A stretch of DNA of 64,000 bases from Pseudomonas protegens CHA0 (GTDB taxonomy: Bacteria; Pseudomonadota; Gammaproteobacteria; Pseudomonadales; Pseudomonadaceae), in assembly GCF_000397205.1 (NCBI RefSeq), contig NC_021237.1:1117001-1181000 (forward strand), written 5' to 3'. The notes beneath the pieces were generated by a model. The model ran no database searches and was not told the DNA's origin. It saw only the letters and a list, made by a program, of their open reading frames with translations. Positions 16,699 to 25,044 of the stretch are shown here, one piece after another. A program made the position numbers and the translations under genes. The number at the start of each line of letters is the position of its first letter. Positions within the stretch are counted from its first letter, which is position 1.

Positions 16699-17025
16699 AT
16701 GCTGCTGGCGCTGCTGCTGTGCTTTGCCGGATTCACCGGCCTGTGCCTGTCCCTGGACCGGCATCACGGCGAGCTGCTCGGGCACAAGCCTTCGGCCCTG
16801 CGCCGCCACGGCCTGCGCCTGGGCGGCTGGCTGTTGCTGGGCCTGTCGCTGGCAGCAGCAGTGCAGGGCACCGGCTGGAGCCTGGGGCTGGTGCAGTGGT
16901 GCGCGGTGCTGATGTTCAGCGCCTTGCTGCTGGTGCTGCTGTTGCCCTATCGGCCGCGCCTGGTGCTGACGATGGCGGGGGCCAGCCTGCTGGCCAGCCC
17001 GGTCGCGGCCCTGGCCCACTTCTGA
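16699..17025 (+). CDS. DUF3325 domain inner-membrane protein
   Basis: 108 residues, three hydrophobic helices (LLALLLCFAGFTGLCLSL; LRLGGWLLLGLSLAAAVQG; WCAVLMFSALLLVLLLPY) separated by a short DRHHGELLG loop rich in His. It fits the DUF3325 family. Its ATG follows the stop of the PepSY protein directly. Together the three small/large membrane genes form the conserved DUF3649-PepSY-DUF3325 cassette of iron-siderophore operons. Confidence 0.8.
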   Translation: MLLALLLCFAGFTGLCLSLDRHHGELLGHKPSALRRHGLRLGGWLLLGLSLAAAVQGTGWSLGLVQWCAVLMFSALLLVLLLPYRPRLVLTMAGASLLASPVAALAHF

Positions 17026-17036
17026 GCGGACCGACG

Positions 17037-17615
17037 ATGATGAGCACCCTGCCACCGGAGCCTGCCGAGGGGGATCACCCTGATCCGCAGGGCAGCCGTG
17101 CGCATTTTCTCCAGGTGTTCCTGTCCCAGCGTTCGCAGATGGAGGCCCTGGTCAGCCGCCGGGTCGGTTGCCGGGCCACCGCCGCCGACCTGGTGCAGGA
17201 CCTGTTCCTGCGCTTCTGGCGCCGGCCCCTGGTGCAGGTCGAGGAACTCAGCACCTACCTGCTGCGTTGCGCCGGCAATATCGCCATCGACCACCTGCGC
17301 AGCGAGGGCGCGCGAGTGCGGGTCAATGAAGGCTGGCTGCCAGAGCAGCAGGACAACCAGGGCAGCGAGCCCCAGGCGGCGCTGGAAGCCGGCAACGACC
17401 TGCGGCATGTCGAAGCGGCCCTGCGCAGCCTGCCGCAGCGCACCCGGCAGATCTTCCTCCTCAACCGCATCCACGGGCGCAAGTACGCCGAGATCGCCAA
17501 GGCCATGGGCTTGTCCCAAAGCGCCGTGGAAAAACATATGATGCGCGCCCTCGAAGCCTGCAAGGCCAGCCTGCGGGAAGCCCCGGGCACGCGCACGCCA
17601 AGGAATGCACCGTGA
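17037..17615 (+). CDS. Second FecI-type ECF sigma factor
   Basis: 192 residues. Region 2 reads GCRATAADLVQDLFLRFW and YLLRCAGNIAIDHLRSEGAR; region 4 reads RTRQIFLLNRIHGRKYAEIA and KAMGLSQSAVEKHMMRALEA. It is an iron-starvation ECF sigma factor, clearly different from FecI at 14112. It is the fourth gene of the DUF3649 operon, only 11 bases after DUF3325. Its stop overlaps the GTG of the anti-sigma gene. No cognate receptor follows directly: the next receptor lacks a signalling domain. Confidence 0.88.
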   Translation: MMSTLPPEPAEGDHPDPQGSRAHFLQVFLSQRSQMEALVSRRVGCRATAADLVQDLFLRFWRRPLVQVEELSTYLLRCAGNIAIDHLRSEGARVRVNEGWLPEQQDNQGSEPQAALEAGNDLRHVEAALRSLPQRTRQIFLLNRIHGRKYAEIAKAMGLSQSAVEKHMMRALEACKASLREAPGTRTPRNAP

Positions 17616-18601
17616 ACCACCGCACGAGTATCTGCCCGACGCCCGCTCAGGAGCAGGCCGCGCTGGCCTGGCTGAGCCTGCTCCACGATCAGCCCAGCAG
17701 TGGCGACCAGGCCACCTTCAGCCAGTGGTTGCAGGCCGACCCCGCGCATATCGAGGCCTATGCCCAGGCCCAGGTGGTGTGGGAGCTGAGCGAGCAGCCG
17801 GCGCGCACCCTGGCCGATGAAGACGCCTTTGCCCTGCACGGCCTGCTGCGTTCCATGGATGCTGCCAGGGGCCGGGCCCGGCGGCGCTGGTCGGCGGGGC
17901 TGGCGCTGGCCGCCAGTGTATTGCTGGCGGTGGCCCTGGGCGCCGGCTGGCAGCCCGGGCGCTGGGTCGATGACCTGGGGGCCGACTACGTTTCCGCGCC
18001 GGGCCAGGTGCGCACCCTGATCCTGGCCGACCAGAGCCAGGTGACCCTGGATGCCGACAGCGCCATTGCCGTGGATTTCAGCCGCGGCGAGCGGCATGTG
18101 CAGCTGCGTCGCGGCGCCGGTTTCTTCAGCGTCAGCCACACCGGCGAGCCCTTTGTGGTGGACGCGCAAGAGGGGGAGGCGCGGGTGCTGGGCACCCAGT
18201 TCGAAGTGCGCCTGCAGCCGGGCGGGGCCCAGGTCACGGTGCTGTCCGGCCGGGTGGGGGTCACGCCGGCCAAGGGCGCGGCGCAGCAGGTGCTCGGCGC
18301 CGGGCAGCAAGTGGCCTACGGACATGGCGTTGCGGCCCCGCTGCACGCTGTCGACAGTGAGGCGCAACTGGCCTGGCGCCAGGGCTGGCTGAACTATTAC
18401 CACGCGCCTCTGGCCGAGGTGGTGGACGACCTGCGGCGCTATTTCCCCGGGCGTATCCTGCTGCTCAACGATGAACTGGCGGCGCGGCGCATCAGTGGCA
18501 GTTTCTCCAGCAAGGACCCGCAGGCGGTCCTCGATTCACTGCAGGCGGTGCTCGGCTTCCAGCAGCATCGGGTGCTCGGGAGATTCATCGTCCTGCGCTG
18601 A
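17612..18601 (+). CDS. Second FecR-type anti-sigma regulator
   Basis: 329 residues, start GTG at 17612 inside GTGA overlapping the sigma-factor stop. Domains in order: DUF4880 (QEQAALAWLSLLHDQPSSGD), a membrane anchor at about residues 92-112 (SAGLALAASVLLAVALGAGW), a FecR periplasmic domain (SAPGQVRTLILADQSQVTLD; VTVLSGRVGVTP) and a C-terminal DUF4974/secretin-STN-like domain (LAEVVDDLRRYFPGRILLLN; AVLDSLQAVLGF). It should receive a signal from an STN-bearing receptor. The closest one on this strand is at 25045. Confidence 0.88.
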   Translation: MNHRTSICPTPAQEQAALAWLSLLHDQPSSGDQATFSQWLQADPAHIEAYAQAQVVWELSEQPARTLADEDAFALHGLLRSMDAARGRARRRWSAGLALAASVLLAVALGAGWQPGRWVDDLGADYVSAPGQVRTLILADQSQVTLDADSAIAVDFSRGERHVQLRRGAGFFSVSHTGEPFVVDAQEGEARVLGTQFEVRLQPGGAQVTVLSGRVGVTPAKGAAQQVLGAGQQVAYGHGVAAPLHAVDSEAQLAWRQGWLNYYHAPLAEVVDDLRRYFPGRILLLNDELAARRISGSFSSKDPQAVLDSLQAVLGFQQHRVLGRFIVLR

Positions 18602-18647
18602 GAACCGCGTCCCAGAGCTCCCGAACATTCATCGTTATCACTCCGTT

Positions 18648-18665
18648 CTGTCACCAAACCGTTAC
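18648..18665 (+). promoter_or_regulatory. Possible Pho box upstream of exbD
   Basis: CTGTCAC-CAAA-CCGTTAC resembles the PhoB direct repeat (two CTGTCAT heptamers four bases apart): six of seven matches in the first unit and four of seven in the second. It lies in the 168-base gap before exbD. It is weak by itself; the 5'-nucleotidase at the end of the operon makes it more plausible. Confidence 0.3.
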
Positions 18666-18769
18666 ATCAGACGGGGATGATCTGCGCATTCCTGAGCACA
18701 TGGTCAGGATCGGCGAGGGTTGTGATTCAGCTCTCACAAGGGAGGGATGGCTGAAGCGGGAGCAAGACG

Positions 18770-19177
18770 ATGCGCAGCTGGGATGTAGCTAAAAAGAAAA
18801 AAGCTCATATCGAGATCATTCCGATGATCGATGTGATGATGTTTCTGCTGGTGTTCTTCGTACTCATCAGCCTCAACGTGATCCCGGCCGTAGGGATCAA
18901 GACGCAGTTGCCGGTCGCCAGTACCGCGCAACAGTTGAAGCCGCAAAACAAGGCAGTGATTACCCTGGGCCTGCAAGAGCGCCTGCAACTCGATGGCCAG
19001 GACCTGGATGAAAGTGCATTGCTGGCGCAACTCAAAGTGTTGAACGACAGCAGTGAAAAGTTGGTGATCATTATCAACAGCGATCAGGGCGTGGAAGTTA
19101 AACGCCTGGTTTCGGTGATGGACTTGCTCAAGGGCAATGGCTTCTCTTCCGTCTCCATCGCTACACGCAAGTCCTGA
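18770..19177 (+). CDS. exbD: ExbD/TolR-type proton-channel protein
   Basis: 135 residues. A short cytoplasmic start KKKKAHIEIIPMIDVMMFLL is followed by one membrane helix containing the conserved Asp (PMIDV) needed for proton flow, then a periplasmic domain. It fits ExbD. With ExbB it would form the proton-driven motor that energises TonB. It is first in a cluster whose order (exbD, tonB, receptor, exbB) is unusual; most operons have exbB before exbD. Four bases separate its stop from the tonB ATG. ATG at 18770 was chosen by the KKKK-PMID context. Confidence 0.88.
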   Translation: MRSWDVAKKKKAHIEIIPMIDVMMFLLVFFVLISLNVIPAVGIKTQLPVASTAQQLKPQNKAVITLGLQERLQLDGQDLDESALLAQLKVLNDSSEKLVIIINSDQGVEVKRLVSVMDLLKGNGFSSVSIATRKS

Positions 19178-19181
19178 CGCC

Positions 19182-19949
19182 ATGTTCAGCCTCTATAGAA
19201 CTCGCAAGTTGCTTGCGTGCCTGCTGCCGGCTGGCCTGTTGTTGCTGGTGATCTATACCAGCCAGTTGCAGCAGTTGCAGATCAAGCCGGTGTATGACGA
19301 AAGCACCGTGGAAATCGCCCTGGTCGATGCCGCCGAACTGCTGGCGGCGGCCGAGCCACCACCGCCACCGCCTGAGCCGTTGCCCATCGAGCCCGAGCCG
19401 CCGCAGGTGGTGCCGGAGGAAGAACCGCTGGTGATCGAGCCGCCGAAACCCAAGCCGGTGGTCAAGCCCAAGCCGCCGGTGCCCAAGCCCATGGTGGCCA
19501 AGCCTGCGCCACCCAAGCCGGCCCCGGCCGTGGCCCAGAACGCCCCCACCGCGCTGCAGCCCGCAGTGGCCGCTGCGCCGAAACCGGTGGCCGCACCGGC
19601 TCCCGTACCTGCTCCGGCCACCGCGCCCGCGGCGCCCAGCAGTGCAATCAAGGAAAGTCTGTACACCGCCGCTTTGCGCAAGGAACTGGAAAAGCACAAG
19701 CAATACCCCAGCGGCCGCGAGGCCTCGCTGCAACGTCCCCAGGGCGATGTGGTGATCTGGCTGGAAGTCGATCGGGCCGGCAACGTGCTCGACAGTGGCA
19801 TCGAAAACAAGGCGCCGAACATGTTGCTCAATCGCGCGGCGCAAACCAGTTTGCGCCGCGTGGAGAAAGTTTCGCCGTTTCCCTCGGACGCGTTCTCCGG
19901 CAAGAACAAGCAACGTTTTACCGCGACCTTTAGTTACAACGTGGAATAA
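19182..19949 (+). CDS. tonB: TonB-type energy transducer
   Basis: 255 residues. An N-terminal anchor at about 9-25 (LLACLLPAGLLLLVIYTS), a long Pro/Lys/Glu-rich spacer (EPPPPPPEPLPIEPEPPQ and KPKPVVKPKPPVPKPMVAKP) spanning residues 55-150, and a C-terminal TonB domain (ALRKELEKHKQYPSGREASL, GDVVIWLEVDRAGNVLDSGI). It should carry energy from ExbB/D across the periplasm to the receptor encoded next. The anchor helix lacks the His-containing SxxxHxxxLxxxS pattern of classical TonB, which is odd for a protein meant to work with ExbD. Family sure, partner inferred by position. Confidence 0.88.
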   Translation: MFSLYRTRKLLACLLPAGLLLLVIYTSQLQQLQIKPVYDESTVEIALVDAAELLAAAEPPPPPPEPLPIEPEPPQVVPEEEPLVIEPPKPKPVVKPKPPVPKPMVAKPAPPKPAPAVAQNAPTALQPAVAAAPKPVAAPAPVPAPATAPAAPSSAIKESLYTAALRKELEKHKQYPSGREASLQRPQGDVVIWLEVDRAGNVLDSGIENKAPNMLLNRAAQTSLRRVEKVSPFPSDAFSGKNKQRFTATFSYNVE

Positions 19950-19992
19950 ACCCATCACCTATTAACGAAAGTTGTAAGCAAGGGATTGACCC

Positions 19993-22233
19993 GTGAAGAT
20001 CAATAAACTTTATGCCCTGCTTCTGGCATCGGGCCTGGGCAGTTTTGCGCCACTGGTTTTGGCCGACGATACCGTGGACGTAGGTTCGGTGAACGTTGCC
20101 GGTAAACAGACCCTGGGCAACGGCCACATGATCAAGGAAGAAAGCGCCAAGGGCCGCTCCACCGTGACCAAGGAGGCCATGGATCAGATGGCCCCCACCG
20201 CCAACGCCGTGGACAAGCTCAAGTACACCCCGGGGATCAACGTTTCCAGCACCGACGCCTCGGGCCTGAGCGGCACCAACTTCACCATGCGCGGGATGAA
20301 CTCCGACCAGGTCGGGCTCTCCGCCGACGGTTTCCCGATCAACGACTCGGGGGACTACAGCATCTACCCGAACCTGATGGGCGACCCGGAGAACTTCAGT
20401 GAAGTCTTCGTCACCCAGGGTTCGTCCGAAGCCGACGGCCCGCACATCGGTTCCAGCGGTGGCAACATCGGCCTGGTGACCGTGCGCCCGACCAAGGATT
20501 TCGGGGTGTTCGTCAAGCAGTCTGTGGGTTCCAACAACCTGCGCAAATCCTTTGCCCGCCTCAACACCGGCGAGCTGGGGGGCTTCAAGACCTGGGTCTC
20601 GGCGTCCCATACCGAAGGTGACAAGTGGAAGGGCAAGGGCACCTTGCGGGCCGACAAGATCGAGTGGAACACCCTGTTCGAAGACGGCAACGGCAACTCC
20701 ACCAACGCCATCGTCAAATACAACCTGCAGGAAAACTACAACTACAACAGCGTCAGCAAGTCCCAGTTCCAGACCCAGGGCCGGCGCCTGGACTACTCGG
20801 AAAGCACCGTGTTCAAGAACGGCAGCGTGTCCCAGTCCTACAAGCTCAACCGCAACCCCTTCGAAAGCGTGACCGCCTCGGTGACCCAGCGCTTCCAGCT
20901 GCGCGACGACCTGAGCCTGACCTTCAACCCGTACTACGTCTGGTCCAACGGCGGCAGCTTCAGCGGCCAGACCGCCACCACCTTGTCCAGCACCTCCAGC
21001 CGGGCCGGCAACTATGACCTGAGCGGGCTGCCCAGCGGCACCTACTACCGGCCTTCGTGGACCGAGACCTGGCGCCCCGGCATGACCACCAAGCTCAAAT
21101 GGGACCTTAACGAAGAGCACAGCCTGGACGTCGGCTACTGGTACGAGCGCGCCCGCCAGCGCCAGACCCAGCCCTTCATTGGCATCAAGGGCAACGGCGC
21201 TCCGGAAAACGTCTGGGGCGACTACAACGGCTCCGACCAACTGGTGGACCGCAATGGCGCGACGGTCCAGGGCCGCCACCAGTACACCGTGACCCCGGCG
21301 CAGAAACTCTGGGTGCAGGACACCTGGCAGGCGACCCCGGACCTGACCCTTACCGGGGCCCTGGCCTACCAGTACGTGGAGCGTGATGGCAACAACCTGG
21401 GCAGCCTCACCGACAAGCCGGAAAAACGCGACGCCAAGTACCACGAGTTCCTGCCCAGCTTCAACGCCAAGTACCAGGTGGACCCGAACAACCAGGCGTT
21501 CTACAACGTCACCCGCAACATGCGCACGCCGCCCAACTACGTGCTCTACAACAAGGGTGATTCCATCAGCCTGAAACCCGAGCTGAGCTGGAACCAGGAA
21601 CTGGGCTGGCGCTACAGCGAGGAGAACATGGCCCTGAGCGCGACCCTGTTCTACATCACCTTCAAGGACCGGCAGATCTCCACCACCGACCTCAATGGCG
21701 ACTACGTCGTGGCCAACGTCGGCGAAGTGAAGAACCGTGGCCTGGAGCTGGAGTGGAGCGGCCTCTTGCCACACAACTTCAACTACTACGCCTCGTACAC
21801 CTACACCAAGTCCGAGCAGATGGATGACCTGACCAACAAGAACGTGCTGCTGCCGACGTCCGGCAAACAGCTGACCAACGTTCCGGAAAACATGTTCAAC
21901 CTGAGCCTGGGCTACGACGATTCGCTCTACTACGGCAACGTGGTGGGCAAGTACGTCGGCGCCTTCTACGGCGACCTGACCAACGACGAGAAGATCTCCG
22001 GACGCACCGTGTTCGACCTCAATGCCGGTATCCACCTGCCGGTGGACAAGAAGGTGCTGAAGTCCGCGACCCTGCGCTTCTCGATGCTCAACGTGTTCGA
22101 CAAGGAATACCTGGCGTCGGTACGCACCGTGTCTTTCAACTCGGTAAGGACCAATGGCCTGGCGCCAAGCACCGCCTATTACAACGTGGGTGAAGAACGC
22201 ACCGCGATGGTCTCCCTGGAAGCTGCGTTCTGA
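19993..22233 (+). CDS. TonB-dependent outer-membrane receptor, no signalling domain, ligand unknown
   Basis: 746 residues, start GTG 19993 with AAGGGA upstream. Signal peptide residues 1-24 (LYALLLASGLGSFAPLVLA), then directly a TonB box region and plug (LKYTPGINVSSTDASGLSGT, FTMRGMNSDQVGLSADGFPI) and a barrel ending VSLEAAF. No STN domain. It is rich in Asn/Tyr extracellular segments. The receptor sits inside exbD-tonB-exbB and before a 5'-nucleotidase lipoprotein, so the substrate could be a phosphorylated compound such as a nucleotide rather than a ferric siderophore; that is inference. Confidence 0.88.
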   Translation: MKINKLYALLLASGLGSFAPLVLADDTVDVGSVNVAGKQTLGNGHMIKEESAKGRSTVTKEAMDQMAPTANAVDKLKYTPGINVSSTDASGLSGTNFTMRGMNSDQVGLSADGFPINDSGDYSIYPNLMGDPENFSEVFVTQGSSEADGPHIGSSGGNIGLVTVRPTKDFGVFVKQSVGSNNLRKSFARLNTGELGGFKTWVSASHTEGDKWKGKGTLRADKIEWNTLFEDGNGNSTNAIVKYNLQENYNYNSVSKSQFQTQGRRLDYSESTVFKNGSVSQSYKLNRNPFESVTASVTQRFQLRDDLSLTFNPYYVWSNGGSFSGQTATTLSSTSSRAGNYDLSGLPSGTYYRPSWTETWRPGMTTKLKWDLNEEHSLDVGYWYERARQRQTQPFIGIKGNGAPENVWGDYNGSDQLVDRNGATVQGRHQYTVTPAQKLWVQDTWQATPDLTLTGALAYQYVERDGNNLGSLTDKPEKRDAKYHEFLPSFNAKYQVDPNNQAFYNVTRNMRTPPNYVLYNKGDSISLKPELSWNQELGWRYSEENMALSATLFYITFKDRQISTTDLNGDYVVANVGEVKNRGLELEWSGLLPHNFNYYASYTYTKSEQMDDLTNKNVLLPTSGKQLTNVPENMFNLSLGYDDSLYYGNVVGKYVGAFYGDLTNDEKISGRTVFDLNAGIHLPVDKKVLKSATLRFSMLNVFDKEYLASVRTVSFNSVRTNGLAPSTAYYNVGEERTAMVSLEAAF

Positions 22234-22261
22234 TTCGATTCAGGCACAAGAGGAAATGACG

Positions 22262-22906
22262 ATGGACATGAATCTGCTGCACGACATCACCTTCTACACC
22301 ATGTACGGCGCTGCCGCGATTGCCGCCTTCATCGCGGTGGAGCGGGGCATCTACTTCAGCTTCAGCCTGCGCCAGGCGAAGAAACTGGAGACCGTGCTCA
22401 ACCCGAAGATGCACAGCGTCGACGATCTGCCGGCCCCGCTACGCGAGCGCAACAGCCTGCCCCTGGAAATGGTCGCCGAGCTGTTTGCCCACAAGCAGGG
22501 GCTGGCCAGCCACAAGGACCTGGAAGACCTCAGCGAGTCGATCTACATCGCCACCCGCAGCAAGCTGATGCATGGCCTGTGGCTGCTGGAAACCGTGGTT
22601 ACCGCTGCGCCCTTGCTGGGCCTCTTGGGCACCATCCTGGGGATCATCGACACCTTCAAGGCCCTGGCCGAGACCGGCGTCAGCGACCCGGGCGAAGTGT
22701 CCAAGGGTATCGGCACCGCGCTGTATGCCACGGCCCTGGGGATCGCCATTGCCCTGGGCAGCATGATCTTCCACAACCACTTCCAGGACCGGGTCGAGCG
22801 CATCACCGACCACCTGAAGATCCTGCTGCTGCGCGCCGGCATGGGCACCGCGCTGAAGGCCCCGCCGGCACCCCAGGTGGTCCACGGCAGCCTGCAACCT
22901 GCCTGA
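22262..22906 (+). CDS. exbB: ExbB/TolQ/MotA-type proton-channel protein
   Basis: 214 residues, start ATG 22262 (AGAGGA seven bases upstream; an ATG at 22256 is too close to it). Three membrane helices: ITFYTMYGAAAIAAFIAVER near the start, LLETVVTAAPLLGLLGTILG and GIGTALYATALGIAIALGSM, the last two holding the MotA/TolQ/ExbB channel signature APLLGLLGT. It should pair with the ExbD at the head of the cluster. Its start lies 28 bases after the receptor stop. A decayed REP half-site follows. Confidence 0.88.
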   Translation: MDMNLLHDITFYTMYGAAAIAAFIAVERGIYFSFSLRQAKKLETVLNPKMHSVDDLPAPLRERNSLPLEMVAELFAHKQGLASHKDLEDLSESIYIATRSKLMHGLWLLETVVTAAPLLGLLGTILGIIDTFKALAETGVSDPGEVSKGIGTALYATALGIAIALGSMIFHNHFQDRVERITDHLKILLLRAGMGTALKAPPAPQVVHGSLQPA

Positions 22907-22916
22907 TGACCTGACC

Positions 22917-22950
22917 TGTAGCCGCTGCCGCGGGCACGGGTTGCGATCGA
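22917..22950. repeat. Decayed REP half-site
   Basis: TGTAGCCGCTGCCGCGGGC matches the left arm of the longer REP elements at 24754, 33089 and 46614, without a clear right arm. It lies between exbB and the nucleotidase gene, in a 136-base gap. Confidence 0.6.
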
Positions 22951-23042
22951 CGGCGAAGCCGGCGCTGTTCCCAGCGCTGTTCTCTGCCTGATCGGCCTGC
23001 GCCAGCGGCTTTTTTTTCGCTGATCTACCAAGGATTTCTTTC

Positions 23043-24746
23043 ATGTCCCGTCTTCGTCCCATGCCCCGGATGCTGGGGGCACTGACCCTGGCCCTGGTCA
23101 CCCTGGCCGGTTGCAGCTCGCTGTCTGAACCGCCGCAACCGGTGGCGGTGAACATCGTCGCCATCAACGATCTGCACGGCTACCTGCAAGCCAACCCCTT
23201 CAGCTACAAGGACCCCCAGGCCCCGGGCGGCGTGCGCAAGCTTGCGGCCGGCGGCATCGCCACCCTGGGCGGCATGCTTGCCCAACTGCGCCAGCAGGAC
23301 CCGCAACTGCTGTTCATCGGCGCCGGCGACCTGGTGGGAGGCAGCCCGCCGTTGTCGGCCATGTGGGCCGACGAGCCGACCCTGGACGCCCTGCGCCAGA
23401 TGGGCATGAAACTCAGCGCCATCGGCAATCACGAACTGGACAACGGCAAGGCCGAGTTCCTGCGCCAGCTCAATGGCGGCTGCCAGTCGTCGCGGCCGGA
23501 CAAGGCCTGCCAGTTCCGCCCGAACTACCCCGGCAGCGGCTTCCCCTACCTGGCGGCCAACCTGCTGGACAGCGACACCGGCAAGCCGTTGCTGCCGGCC
23601 TACCGCATCGAAGAGGTGCGCGGGGTCAAGGTGGCCTTTGTCGGCGCGGTGCTGCGGGACGTGGCCTCGGTGGTCAGCGCCAAGGGCATGCGCGGTTTGC
23701 AGGTGGCCGACGAAGCCGAATCCATCAACAAGCTGATCCCCGAACTCAATGCCCAGGGTGTCAACGCCATCGTCGCCGTGGTGCACCAGGGCGGCTCGAC
23801 CCCGGAGCCGTTCGACAAGCAGGACTGCTCGCAGCTCGGCGGCGATATCGTCGACGTGGCCAAGCGCCTGGACCCGGCGGTGGACGTGCTGATCAGCGCC
23901 CACTCGCACCAGGGCTACCTGTGCAAGGTCGGGCCGCTGCTGGTGACCCAGGGCAATTCCTACGGCCACCTGCTGACTCACCTGACCCTGCAAGTGACCC
24001 CGGGCCAGCACCGGGTGGCGAGCATCCAGGCCCTCAACCTGCTGGCCGATCCGGCCCGTTATCCACAGGACCCGGCCCTGGCGCAGTTGCAACAGGAGGT
24101 CGAGGCCCGTAGCAACCAGGTGCTGCTCAAGCCGGTGGGGGCGATTGCCGCCTCGCCGATTGCCCGGCGTGCCGACGCGGCCGGGGAAATGCCCATCGGT
24201 GACCTGATTGCCGACGCGCATCTGGCCGGCGGCCGGGCCAACGGCGCACAGATCGCCTTCATGAACACCGGCGGCATTCGCAGCGACCTGGCCCTGGAGC
24301 CCGGGCAGACCCGGGTCAACTACGGGCAACTGGCGACGTTGCAGCCGTTCAACAACAACCTGATCGCTTTCGACCTCACGGGCCGGCAGATCGAACAGGT
24401 GCTCAACCAGCAATGGAAGGGCGCGGACGATGCCAACATCCTGCAAGTGTCCCAGGGCTTCACCTATCGCTGGGACCCCAAGCGCCCGCCGGACAGCCGT
24501 GTCGTCCCCGGCAGCGTGCGCCTCAACGGCAAGCCGCTGCAGGCCGGCGCGAACTACCGGCTGGTGATGAACGGCTTCCTGGCCGATGGCGGCGACCGCT
24601 TCAGCCTGTTCAAGAGCGGCCTGAACCGCAGCGACCTGGGGGTCAGCGACCTGGAGGCGATGCTGCACTACCTCAAGGACATGGACCAGCAGGGCAAGCC
24701 CGTGGGCTCCAGCACCAGTGCCGGGCGCATCCAGCGATCCCTGTAA
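23043..24746 (+). CDS. UshA-like 5'-nucleotidase/metallophosphatase lipoprotein
   Basis: 567 residues, ATG 23043 preceded by AAGGA. Lipoprotein signal with lipobox LAGC, Cys at residue 24. The N-terminal metallophosphatase domain has the metal-binding motifs INDLHGYL, GAGDLVGGSPPLSA, AIGNHELDNGKAEF and ISAHSHQGYL; the C-terminal 5'-nucleotidase domain has FMNTGGIRSDL and VMNGFLADGGDRFSLF. It should hydrolyse nucleotides or UDP-sugars in the periplasm or at the outer membrane, releasing phosphate and nucleoside. Its position after exbD-tonB-receptor-exbB suggests it processes what the receptor imports. Confidence 0.9.
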   Translation: MSRLRPMPRMLGALTLALVTLAGCSSLSEPPQPVAVNIVAINDLHGYLQANPFSYKDPQAPGGVRKLAAGGIATLGGMLAQLRQQDPQLLFIGAGDLVGGSPPLSAMWADEPTLDALRQMGMKLSAIGNHELDNGKAEFLRQLNGGCQSSRPDKACQFRPNYPGSGFPYLAANLLDSDTGKPLLPAYRIEEVRGVKVAFVGAVLRDVASVVSAKGMRGLQVADEAESINKLIPELNAQGVNAIVAVVHQGGSTPEPFDKQDCSQLGGDIVDVAKRLDPAVDVLISAHSHQGYLCKVGPLLVTQGNSYGHLLTHLTLQVTPGQHRVASIQALNLLADPARYPQDPALAQLQQEVEARSNQVLLKPVGAIAASPIARRADAAGEMPIGDLIADAHLAGGRANGAQIAFMNTGGIRSDLALEPGQTRVNYGQLATLQPFNNNLIAFDLTGRQIEQVLNQQWKGADDANILQVSQGFTYRWDPKRPPDSRVVPGSVRLNGKPLQAGANYRLVMNGFLADGGDRFSLFKSGLNRSDLGVSDLEAMLHYLKDMDQQGKPVGSSTSAGRIQRSL

Positions 24747-24753
24747 CGAGCGC

Positions 24754-24901
24754 TGTAGCCACTGCCGAGCCTGCGAGGCTGCGAAAAGGTCCGCAGGACC
24801 TTGCTTGACGGTCTCCCGTCAAACCTCCTGCGGCCTCACGAGCGCCGCGATCTTCGTCGGAGTGCCGCCCAGCCCGATCGCAGCCTGCGGCACTGGCTAC
24901 A
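24754..24901. repeat. REP/REPIN element (TGTAGCC family)
   Basis: An inverted pair, TGTAGCCACTGCCGAGCCTG at the left and CGCAGCCTGCGGCACTGGCT-AC at the right, about 148 bases apart. It follows the nucleotidase stop codon and could act as an attenuator or mRNA stabiliser. Confidence 0.8.
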
Positions 24902-24995
24902 GGGGATGCATCGGGCGGGGGGCGTTTTCGCCGCCCTGAAAATATTTTCAAAAAAATGCTGAGGTCTTTGCCTGCGACATACGTGTAGTGCTTGA

Positions 24996-25018
24996 AAGTG
25001 CGACTAATTCGCATTCAT
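24996..25018. promoter_or_regulatory. Possible Fur box before the STN receptor
   Basis: AAGTGCGACTAATTCGCATTC reads in reverse as GAATGCGAATTAGTCGCAC, similar to the AATGCGAAT-AxT pattern found in Pseudomonas iron boxes. It lies about 30 bases upstream of the receptor start. The match is partial. Confidence 0.4.
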
Positions 25019-25044
25019 GGTGCTTTTACACACGAGTCTCCAGC

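Noticed and set aside
15106..17055. 649-codon antisense frame over the PepSY and DUF3325 genes
   Set aside because: Gln/His/Gly-rich low-complexity translation with no ribosome binding site; shadow of genuine membrane-protein genes.
18602..18769. Fur box before exbD
   Set aside because: ATTCATCGTTATCAC has only a short resemblance to the Fur consensus and no palindromic partner; a weak Pho-type repeat fits slightly better.
19930..22035. 701-codon antisense frame over the TonB receptor
   Set aside because: Val/Gly/His-rich translation and no start signals; the receptor frame shows complete plug and barrel features. The same holds for antisense frames at 25216-27450 and 37017-39296.
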